Part shown: in pieces, positions 1 through 6,432 of the stretch
How positions within the stretch are numbered: position 1 is the first letter of the stretch
Layout: every line of letters begins with the position of its first letter
From: CAINVV01 sp037440345
Lineage (GTDB): Bacteria; Bacteroidota; Bacteroidia; Bacteroidales; Prolixibacteraceae
Assembly: GCA_037440345.1 (NCBI GenBank)
Contig: JBBIUJ010000203.1
Coordinates: 1 to 7,619 of the forward strand
Reading direction: 5' to 3'
Length of the DNA: 7,619 nt
Position numbers and translations under genes: made by a program
The notes under the pieces: generated by a model
What the model saw: only the letters and a program-made list of their open reading frames with translations
Told to the model about the DNA's origin: nothing
Databases searched by the model: none

Positions 1-16
1 AAAACCAAATATATAA

Positions 17-1465
17 ATGTCTCAAATTCCAGCAACAAAAGAATCAATACAAAATTTGTACGACAACGTGGGAAGTAATTTTTCGTGTTTTGTTCCGTTA
101 CTTTGCGACTGCGTTAGCTCATTGGAAAGTATAGAGCAATTAAATGTAAGGGGGTCTGAAAACAGAGAAAATAATAGTTTGCGGAAAACACTATTAAAAC
201 TTCAAATATTTTCTTTAATTATAAATTTAGACTTAAGTACATTTCTTAGGGCTGATTTTAGAACTACTTCTAATTCCGAAAAGCGTTGTAACCTAAAATA
301 CGTGAATGCAATAACAATTGAAGGATATAGATATTTGTTTGGTTTTGGAAAAGATAAGAGAAATGCATTTTGGAATATAATCAAAAATCTTGCGGAGCAG
401 ATAAATGACAATGAATTTATTGCTGATGTTGTTGGAATTGAGCAACGAGCCAAAGAATTTGAAAACATTTTTGCACAACGAGAAGATAGATCTAAGAGAA
501 ATTTGACGATTCACTATGATTCAGACCCAATAAAAGTCCACAATTATTTATCACAAATAAGTGAAGATAAAGAAACAATAAGAACAAGTGCCTTTCTAAA
601 GATATTAGATGATATAACGATTATTATAAAAAAATACATCCAAAAGCTTCAAATACCACTAATATGTTCGACCAATAATTATGATATTGATATATGGGAA
701 AAAATAAACTATTTTTCAGACAATAATAATAAATTATTTAATGAGCTTGATGAAAAGTTAATTCATTTTGCAGAACAATTAGATAGTATTGTTGCACAAT
801 GCAAGACTCTTAGGTTAGTACAAGAAAAACTTAGTTTTGATAACACCTTTTCTGCTGGTCTCGAACCATTGATTCAAACAATTTATCCAGGTATTCATGT
901 ATTATTTATCTATTTGGATTTGGCAAGTGCTTTAAGAGCCTATTTAAGTTCTGAATCTTATCTTGAAAAGCAATTAAATCTCCGACGTATTAATGTCGTC
1001 ATTTATGAGGGATTCAAACACCTCTATGGATACAACAACTCTGACTATTTACATTCTTTTTGGCATAAAAATATCAATGAAATTTTAAAAGATTCAACAA
1101 ATACTACCCAATTAGACACATTGGCTAATATAGAGCATGACTTAAAAGTATTATCTTCAGATAATGATATTAATAATACACAGTTAAGAGAATGTTCTAT
1201 ACATTATAGGTATGAAGAGAGAGATAATGTTATTTCATTATTTAATGCATTGATTAAGTCTAATCCTTTGATTGAGATTAATAAATCTTTGAAAATCTTA
1301 AACATACTTCCTAAGTTATTAGGACTAATCACTGACTCTGTTAGTTTTAAATATAACATAGAGCAAGAGAAACTACAATTATCAAACAATAAAACATTGG
1401 CTCTGATTGATAATATACTCTCAATGATTGAGCAAACAAAGATTGCCCCAGAAAAGAAACAGTAA
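17..1465 (+). CDS. Uncharacterised protein with duplicated HEPN-like domain
   Basis: The 482-residue protein matches no named family that I recognise. It has no signal peptide or clear membrane segment, so it is probably cytosolic, and it is mostly predicted helix with many Asn, Lys and Ile residues. Two homologous halves are visible. LDLSTFLRA (71-79) matches LDLASALRA (300-308). The segment E88-F110 matches E317-Y339 at 9 of 23 positions, including EG and LxG. FW 118-119 matches FW 348-349. RNLTIHY (161-167) matches RECSIHY (391-397). R-x4-H with a polar residue after the Arg is the known signature of HEPN domains, many of which are ribonucleases in toxin, abortive-infection or CRISPR systems. 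Assignment to HEPN is an inference from this motif and the helical character. The ATG at 17 is chosen because an in-frame TAA (14-16) lies immediately upstream. No Shine-Dalgarno is seen. A sample line (541-600) is 25% GC, far below the following genes, which suggests separate ancestry. It could instead be an unrelated helical repeat protein. Confidence 0.85.
   Translation: MSQIPATKESIQNLYDNVGSNFSCFVPLLCDCVSSLESIEQLNVRGSENRENNSLRKTLLKLQIFSLIINLDLSTFLRADFRTTSNSEKRCNLKYVNAITIEGYRYLFGFGKDKRNAFWNIIKNLAEQINDNEFIADVVGIEQRAKEFENIFAQREDRSKRNLTIHYDSDPIKVHNYLSQISEDKETIRTSAFLKILDDITIIIKKYIQKLQIPLICSTNNYDIDIWEKINYFSDNNNKLFNELDEKLIHFAEQLDSIVAQCKTLRLVQEKLSFDNTFSAGLEPLIQTIYPGIHVLFIYLDLASALRAYLSSESYLEKQLNLRRINVVIYEGFKHLYGYNNSDYLHSFWHKNINEILKDSTNTTQLDTLANIEHDLKVLSSDNDINNTQLRECSIHYRYEERDNVISLFNALIKSNPLIEINKSLKILNILPKLLGLITDSVSFKYNIEQEKLQLSNNKTLALIDNILSMIEQTKIAPEKKQ
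194..1321 (+). repeat. Internal protein-level duplication, two units
   Basis: Unit 1 covers about residues 60-211 (bases 194-649) and unit 2 about residues 289-435 (bases 881-1321) of the 482-residue protein. Equivalent landmarks are offset by an almost constant 229-231 residues: LDL 71/300, EK 88/317, EG 102/331, FW 118/348, IE 141/372, R 161/391 and H 166/396. The alignment is therefore nearly gapless over about 100 residues. The duplication is seen only at protein level. The DNA has diverged, so it is an old duplication and not a recent tandem copy. Confidence 0.8.
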
Positions 1466-1510
1466 ATTATTAATAGTATCACTAATGTTAAGAACTTGTT
1501 ACTGTAATCC

Positions 1511-1571
1511 TAAACTGTGAAGAGTTGATTGTTTAACAATATGTTAGACTACACTTTCGATTTACAGTTTA
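1511..1571. repeat. Weak inverted repeat downstream of the 482-residue gene
   Basis: TAAACTGTGAA (1511-1521) pairs with TTTACAGTTTA (1561-1571) over 11 positions with one G-T wobble. A smaller hairpin, ATTGTT-T-AACAAT (1528-1540), sits in the loop. It begins 45 bases after the stop codon at 1463-1465. It could slow or end transcription, but there is no strong T-run after it and such pairings arise by chance in AT-rich DNA. Confidence 0.3.
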
Positions 1572-1664
1572 TAATTATCTACTAAAGCGTATTATTTATG
1601 ACTAATATGAAACAGACTAAGGATATTATAAAACGAAATAAACTATTTGCAATCAAAGGCCAGC

Positions 1665-1798
1665 AGCTAACGACACGGGTTTTGTGTCAGGCGGGATGAC
1701 TTGCAAACTTGGAGCTTTGTATTCTAATGAACTTTAGTAATAAATTTAAACTTTGTGCTCCGTAACCCGCACGAACGCAAAGCCCGAAAACGTTGAAG
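1665..1798. repeat. Large imperfect hairpin resembling an integron attC site
   Basis: The two ends of this 134-base element pair in blocks: AACG (1669-1672) with CGTT (1791-1794), CGGGTTTTG (1676-1684) with CAAAGCCCG (1778-1786, one G-T wobble), GCGGG (1691-1695) with CCCGC (1766-1770), and GGAGC (1711-1715) with GCTCC (1757-1761). Unpaired bases interrupt the stem. The left end AGCTAAC (1665-1671) matches the attC R'' consensus RYYYAAC at 6 of 7 positions. The right end GTTGAAG (1792-1798) matches the R' consensus GTTRRRY at 6 of 7. The length lies within the known attC range. However, these outer boxes are poorly complementary to each other, which is unlike a true attC. It could equally be one of the dispersed imperfect hairpins found near accessory genes in Bacteroidota. 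The hairpin itself is clear; the attC reading is inference. Confidence 0.6.
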
Positions 1799-3526
1799 AT
1801 GTCAAAAAGCAAACTGAAATATCCCTCCAAACTCCTCCTTGCCCTTCTCACTCTCATGGCATTTATCCCTGACGGAAAAGCCACTGCCCAAAGCGCCTCC
1901 TCCGATACCGTTTCAATCAACATCAACCTCAACAAGGAAATAGGGTCGATGAAGCCCATCTGGGCTTGCTGGGGATACGACGAGCCCAATTACACCTACA
2001 TGAAAGACGGGAAGAAGCTTCTTTCCGAGATAGCAGCTTTAAGCCCGGTCCCGGTATATGTGCGGGTGCACAGCCTGCTGGTGACCGGCGAAGGTACCTA
2101 TGCCCTGAAATGGGGCTCGACCAACGCCTATACAGAAGATGCCAATGGCAATCCGGTTTACGACTGGACCATTATCGACCGGATATTCGATACCTACATC
2201 GAAAGAGGGATGAAACCCATTGCACAAATCGGGTTTATGCCCCAGGCATTGTCGATAAAACCCGAACCTTACCGCCACCACTGGACTCCGGGAGCTGCCT
2301 ACAACGATATTTATACGGGTTGGGCCTATCCGCCAAAAGATTATAGGAAATGGGCTGAACTGGTCTATCAGTGGGTATCACACTCGATTAGCCGTTACGG
2401 CAAAAAAGAGGTGGAAAGCTGGTACTGGGAGTTGTGGAACGAACCCAACATCGGTTATTGGCGGGGGACTGTCGAAGAATACATCAAGTTGTATGATTAT
2501 ACCGCCGATGCTGTCAAAAGGGCTCTGCCCACAGCCAGGATTGGCGGTCCGGAGACGACAGGTCCCGGTAGTGAGTCGGCTGCCAAATTTCTCCGCACTT
2601 TCTTGGACCATGTCCTGACGGGCAAAAACTATGTCACGGGTAAAAACGGCGCACCGCTGGATTTTATTAGTTTTCATGCGAAAGGCAGTCCCAAATTGGT
2701 GAACGGAATGGTGCAAATGAACCTGGGGACGCAACTGCGCGACATTAGCAAAGGATTCGAAACAGTGGCATCCTACCCCAAGCTAAAAAAACTTCCAATC
2801 ATTATCGGTGAGTCCGATCCCGAGGGGTGCGCTGCCTGCTCGGAGGTCGATTACCCCCAGAACGCCTACCGCAACGGCACCATGTACTCAAGCTACACCG
2901 CCGCCGCTTTTGCCCGCAAATACCAATTGGCCGACCACTATGGCGTTAACCTTTTTGGCGCCGTTACATGGGGTTTTGAATTTGAAGAGCAACCCTGGTT
3001 TGCCGGTTTCCGCGACATGTCCACAAACGGGGTGGACAAACCTGTCCTCAATGTTTTCAGGATGTATGGCATGATGAAGGGAAACCGGGTGGTGGTGGAG
3101 CAGAATAATTTGGCCTATAATTTTCTGAAAGTACGAGATGAAAGCGTTCGGGGTGAGAAGCCCGACATCAATGCCCTGGCGGCAAAAGACAAAAACGGGG
3201 CAACTGTAATGGTTTGGAACTATCACGATAGCAACAATTTGGATGTTCCCGCATCGCCGGTAGTCATCAAATTGGAAGGTATCCCGGTAGGCAAGGCACT
3301 GCTGACCAGCTACAGGATTGATCAGCAATTCAGCAACTCCTACACCTTGTGGAAGAAAATGGGATCGCCGCAAAACCCGACTCCGGAACATGTTGCAGAA
3401 CTTGAAAAAGCCGGTCAATTACAGTTGTTTACCTCGCCTGAATGGATTAAAATTGTAGAAGGGAAAGCCACCATCAGGATGGCGCTGCCCAGACAGGGCG
3501 TTTCACTGTTGCAACTTTCATGGTAA
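1799..3526 (+). CDS. Secreted GH39-like glycoside hydrolase (beta-xylosidase related)
   Basis: The 575-residue exported enzyme has a Lys-rich n-region, a hydrophobic core LLLALLTLMAFI (12-23) and probable cleavage near ATA-QS (residue 30). A (beta/alpha)8-type catalytic region follows to about residue 425, then a C-terminal beta-rich domain. WELWNEPN (210-217) carries the presumed acid/base Glu215, and IIIGESDPEG (334-343) carries the presumed nucleophile Glu338. The spacing of 123 residues suits retaining clan GH-A enzymes such as GH39. GH39 includes beta-xylosidases and alpha-L-iduronidases, and the substrate here is unknown. C344 and C347 after the nucleophile could be structural. An in-frame TTG at 1793 would add two residues but lies inside the upstream hairpin arm, so the ATG at 1799 is preferred. 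There is no Shine-Dalgarno. The gene is first in a probable operon with the rhamnosidase-like gene 50 bases downstream. Confidence 0.8.
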   Translation: MSKSKLKYPSKLLLALLTLMAFIPDGKATAQSASSDTVSININLNKEIGSMKPIWACWGYDEPNYTYMKDGKKLLSEIAALSPVPVYVRVHSLLVTGEGTYALKWGSTNAYTEDANGNPVYDWTIIDRIFDTYIERGMKPIAQIGFMPQALSIKPEPYRHHWTPGAAYNDIYTGWAYPPKDYRKWAELVYQWVSHSISRYGKKEVESWYWELWNEPNIGYWRGTVEEYIKLYDYTADAVKRALPTARIGGPETTGPGSESAAKFLRTFLDHVLTGKNYVTGKNGAPLDFISFHAKGSPKLVNGMVQMNLGTQLRDISKGFETVASYPKLKKLPIIIGESDPEGCAACSEVDYPQNAYRNGTMYSSYTAAAFARKYQLADHYGVNLFGAVTWGFEFEEQPWFAGFRDMSTNGVDKPVLNVFRMYGMMKGNRVVVEQNNLAYNFLKVRDESVRGEKPDINALAAKDKNGATVMVWNYHDSNNLDVPASPVVIKLEGIPVGKALLTSYRIDQQFSNSYTLWKKMGSPQNPTPEHVAELEKAGQLQLFTSPEWIKIVEGKATIRMALPRQGVSLLQLSW

Positions 3527-3576
3527 TCAATTGTGACAAACATTAAGAGGCTATTTTAGATCAAAACTAACTGAAT

Positions 3577-6381
3577 ATGAGAAATCGAACAAAAATCCTC
3601 CCCCATGGATTGTTGATGTGCTTGATTTTTATTGGGTTGATGAGTTTCATTCCCAAAGAAACCAAATCCCAAACCGGATGGCCGCATACCACCAAAGAAT
3701 CAAAACCCTGGGCCCGATGGTGGTGGATGGGAAGCGCCGTCGATGAGCCAAATCTCGTTGATCTGATTTCCAGGTATGGGAAAGCCGGCTTCGGCGGACT
3801 GGAAATTACCCCAATTTACGGAGCGGTGGGTTATGAGGCGAAATACCTCTCCTTCCTTTCTCCTGAATGGATGAAGATGCTCGACGTTTCGGTCAGGGAG
3901 GCGCGTAAAAACGGCATGGGTATCGATATGAATACCGGAACCGGCTGGCCTTTCGGCGGACCCCAGATCACTCTTCAAAAAGCGGCGACGAAAATGATCC
4001 TGCAAAAATATTCTGTTCCTGCCGGAGGAAAGATTCCTGAAAAGATTCTACCGACAGATAAAAAACAACAGGAGGCCGGAGCTTTTCTGCAGGCAGTCAC
4101 CGCATATGGAAAGGACGGTAAAATAGAAGATCTGACCTCCCTGGTGAAACCCGACGGAATGCTGTCGTGGGTGGCAGAAAAGCAGGATTGGGAAATCTAT
4201 GCTGCCTTCAGCGGAAAGACACTGCAGAAAGTGAAGCGGGCGGCGCCGGGAGGTGAAGGACTGACCTTCGACCATTTCTCAAAAGAGGCAACCACACGCT
4301 ATCTTTCCCGGTTTGACTCCGCTTTTAGCCAAACCAATCATGGAGTAGGATCGTTTTTCAACGATAGTTATGAAGTTTACGGCACCAACTGGTCGGCCTC
4401 TATTTTTAAGGAATTTGAAAAAAGGAGAGGTTATTCCCTAATGCCCTACCTGAGAGAACTTTCGGAAAAAGTGCCTTTGTCCGATATCTCAAGGCGGGTT
4501 CAATGCGATTACCGCGAGACAATTTCGGATATGCTGCATGAGAACTTTACACAAACCTGGACCAATTGGGCACATGGCAAGGGCAGTCTCACCCGGAACC
4601 AGGCGCACGGCTCGCCCGGCAACCTGCTGGATCTTTATGCTACCGTTGATATTCCGGAATGCGAGACATTTGGAAGCAGTCACTTTGATATTCCCGGTCT
4701 TCGCCGCGACAGTGCCGATGTCCGCAATGTCGATCCCGATCCGGTTATGATGAAATTTGCCTCCTCGGCTGCCAATGTTTCGGGTAAAAGATTGACCTCA
4801 AGTGAGACCTTTACATGGTTAGGCGAACATTTCAAGGTGTCGCTTTCACAGTGTAAACCTGAAGTGGAACAGGCGTTTCTGGCCGGAGTGAACCATGTTT
4901 ATTACCATGGAACAGCCTATTCACCGGCTAACGCGGGATGGCCCGGCTGGTTGTTTTACGCCTCAGTAGAATTTTCACCTGCCAATAGTTTCTGGCCCCA
5001 TATCAACGGATTAAACCAATACATTACCCGCTGCCAGACCATTCTTCAAAGCGGAGTAGCCGACAATGACCTTTTGATTTACTGGCCTGTGTACGATGTC
5101 TGGATGAAACCCGAAAGCGCCGATATGATGCTCACCATCCATTCCATTGACAAATGGCTTTATCCAACTCCTTTTTGCAAGGACAACAAGGAGTTGACAA
5201 AGCAGGGATATTCGCTCGATTATGTTTCGGACAGGCTTCTCGACGGATTGACAGTTAAGGATGGGAAAATCACCACCAAATCAGGAAGTGCCTACCGTAC
5301 ACTGGTGGTTCCTGCCAGTCAGCATATACCGGTAGCAACCCTGAAACGGATTCTGGAACTGGCCGGTCAGGGAGCCAAAGTAATCTTTGAGCGGATGCCT
5401 GAAGATGTTCCCGGACTGAACAACCTGGCAGCAAGAAGGGCTCAGCAAAAAGATTTGCTGAATTCTATTCAATGGATAGGAATGGCAGGAAATATCAAAT
5501 CAGCCAAAGTTGGGAAAGGAGAGATCCTGCAATCCAACCATGTTCAGACTGCCCTGGAATCGAAAAATATCATGCGGGAAACCCTTCTTGATATGGGTAT
5601 CAATTACATACGCAGAAAAAGTGACCAGGGCATTTATTATTATTTGGTCAACCATTCCGCAAAAACCATCGATGGCTTTGTCCCGATCAATGAGAAAGGA
5701 TACAGTTGCCTGTTGCTTGATCCTCAATCGGGATTAACAGGAGCAGCTCAAATCAAATCCGACAAAAGCCAGCTAAACGTCCGTCTGCAAATGAGGCCGG
5801 GAGAGGCGATGTTTGTGCTGGTTTCACAGAAAAGTCTGAAATCAGGTTCCTGGAAATATCTGGAGAAGGCAGAAGCTGCTATTGAAATCCCGGGACCATG
5901 GAACTTGAAATTTACCCAGGGTGGCACAAATCTGCCGGCTGCTACTGAGCTTAAGCAATTGGTCTCATGGACCGAACTTCCCGACAAATTGGCCAACAAC
6001 TATTCAGGATCGGCGGTGTATAAGGCGACTTTTGAATTGGGAAAGAAAATTTCAGGTGAATATTTGCTCGATCTTGGCAAAGTACGCGAAAGCGCCAGGG
6101 TGAGGGTCAATGGGAAAGATGCAGGAATTCTCTGGAGCATTCCTTTCACCACCAAAATCGGTCACTTGCTTAAACCCGGAACCAATACGATCGAAATTGA
6201 AGTGGCCAACCTGATGGCCAACCGTATACGGCAGATGGACCAGCAAAAGGTGGTTTGGCGCAATTACCATGAAATCAACTTTGTAAACATCGATTACAAA
6301 CCGTTTGATGCGGCTAACTGGAAGCCAATGCCATCGGGATTATTGGGACCCGTAACCATTGCGCAGTTTCAAAATAATTAA
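3577..6381 (+). CDS. Secreted GH106-like alpha-L-rhamnosidase
   Basis: The 934-residue enzyme probably releases terminal alpha-L-rhamnose from a plant or algal polysaccharide. The N-terminus MRNRTK plus the hydrophobic stretch LLMCLIFIGLMSF, ending near residue 32, looks like a signal peptide for export to periplasm or surface. Features typical of the Bacteroidota GH106 (Glyco_hydro_106) family follow: PWARWWWMGSAVDEPNL (44-60), GFGGLEITPIYG, NTGTGWPFGGP, VKRAAPGGEGLTFDHFS, FFNDSYEVYG (260-269; acidic D263, E266), the QAHGSPGNLLDLYATVD segment with PECE (E361, E363), and SSETFTW (E410). These acidic residues are candidates for catalysis, but I cannot say which are the pair. From about residue 772 to the end is a beta-sandwich like the GH2 sugar-binding domain. 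GH106 enzymes are known to be inverting. The frame is intact and the length is near the family norm. The start is the ATG at 3577, 50 bases after the GH39 stop, with no Shine-Dalgarno. Rhamnosidase function is inferred from the family. Confidence 0.85.
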   Translation: MRNRTKILPHGLLMCLIFIGLMSFIPKETKSQTGWPHTTKESKPWARWWWMGSAVDEPNLVDLISRYGKAGFGGLEITPIYGAVGYEAKYLSFLSPEWMKMLDVSVREARKNGMGIDMNTGTGWPFGGPQITLQKAATKMILQKYSVPAGGKIPEKILPTDKKQQEAGAFLQAVTAYGKDGKIEDLTSLVKPDGMLSWVAEKQDWEIYAAFSGKTLQKVKRAAPGGEGLTFDHFSKEATTRYLSRFDSAFSQTNHGVGSFFNDSYEVYGTNWSASIFKEFEKRRGYSLMPYLRELSEKVPLSDISRRVQCDYRETISDMLHENFTQTWTNWAHGKGSLTRNQAHGSPGNLLDLYATVDIPECETFGSSHFDIPGLRRDSADVRNVDPDPVMMKFASSAANVSGKRLTSSETFTWLGEHFKVSLSQCKPEVEQAFLAGVNHVYYHGTAYSPANAGWPGWLFYASVEFSPANSFWPHINGLNQYITRCQTILQSGVADNDLLIYWPVYDVWMKPESADMMLTIHSIDKWLYPTPFCKDNKELTKQGYSLDYVSDRLLDGLTVKDGKITTKSGSAYRTLVVPASQHIPVATLKRILELAGQGAKVIFERMPEDVPGLNNLAARRAQQKDLLNSIQWIGMAGNIKSAKVGKGEILQSNHVQTALESKNIMRETLLDMGINYIRRKSDQGIYYYLVNHSAKTIDGFVPINEKGYSCLLLDPQSGLTGAAQIKSDKSQLNVRLQMRPGEAMFVLVSQKSLKSGSWKYLEKAEAAIEIPGPWNLKFTQGGTNLPAATELKQLVSWTELPDKLANNYSGSAVYKATFELGKKISGEYLLDLGKVRESARVRVNGKDAGILWSIPFTTKIGHLLKPGTNTIEIEVANLMANRIRQMDQQKVVWRNYHEINFVNIDYKPFDAANWKPMPSGLLGPVTIAQFQNN

Positions 6382-6384
6382 ACC

Positions 6385-6419
6385 AAGACCTTCGAGGTTT
6401 TTAAAACCTCGAAGGTCTT
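6385..6419. repeat. Perfect 17-bp palindrome between two hydrolase genes
   Basis: AAGACCTTCGAGGTTTT (6385-6401) is followed after one base (T6402) by its exact reverse complement (6403-6419). It begins four bases after the rhamnosidase-like stop codon and ends 13 bases before the GH2 start. Perfect palindromes with this layout, a GGTTTT-AAAACC centre flanked by GACCTTCGA/TCGAAGGTC, resemble short dispersed repeats I associate with Bacteroidota intergenic regions. In RNA it would form a strong hairpin that could stabilise the upstream transcript or attenuate the GH2 gene. No T-run follows it (AAAATTTAG), so it is not a classical intrinsic terminator on this strand. Confidence 0.85.
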
Positions 6420-6432
6420 AAAATTTAGACAA

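Larger units (their letters stand above)
1466..1798. other. Non-coding interval between the AT-rich gene and the hydrolase operon
   Basis: This stretch of 333 bases has no convincing gene. The left part (to about 1660) is AT-rich like the preceding gene and holds a weak stem-loop at 1511-1571. The right part is a large imperfect hairpin (1665-1798). I see no convincing promoter. The nearest match to the Bacteroidota -7 box TAnnTTTG is TAAACTTTG at 1747-1755, which has one extra spacer base and no good TTTG partner upstream. Transcription of the hydrolase operon may start here, but the sequence does not show where. Confidence 0.6.

Noticed and set aside
194..1321. The duplication in the first gene as a recent tandem DNA repeat or assembly artefact
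   Set aside because: The two units share protein landmarks but their DNA is clearly different, so this is an ancient domain duplication.
1598..1699. A 33-codon open frame beginning MTNMKQTKD in the intergenic region
   Set aside because: It runs into the left arm of the hairpin and ends in it, has no recognisable ribosome binding site or family resemblance, and its size is expected by chance.
1747..1755. TAAACTTTG as a possible Bacteroidota -7 promoter box
   Set aside because: The spacing within the box is one base too long, and no TTTG at the expected -33 distance was found (only CTTTAG near 1732), so it is not supported.
1966..2346. A 126-codon plus-strand open frame overlapping the GH39-like gene in another frame
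   Set aside because: Its product is Arg-rich, without domain features, and lies fully inside a gene with clear catalytic motifs.
2888..3418. A 176-codon open frame on the minus strand
   Set aside because: It is opposite the GH39-like gene and has no family features. Long antisense frames are common against moderately GC-rich coding DNA.
6385..6430. The palindrome as an intrinsic terminator of the rhamnosidase-like gene
   Set aside because: The bases after the right arm are AAAATTTAGAC with no T-run, and a GH2 gene of the same function class starts 13 bases later on the same strand, which suggests that transcription continues.
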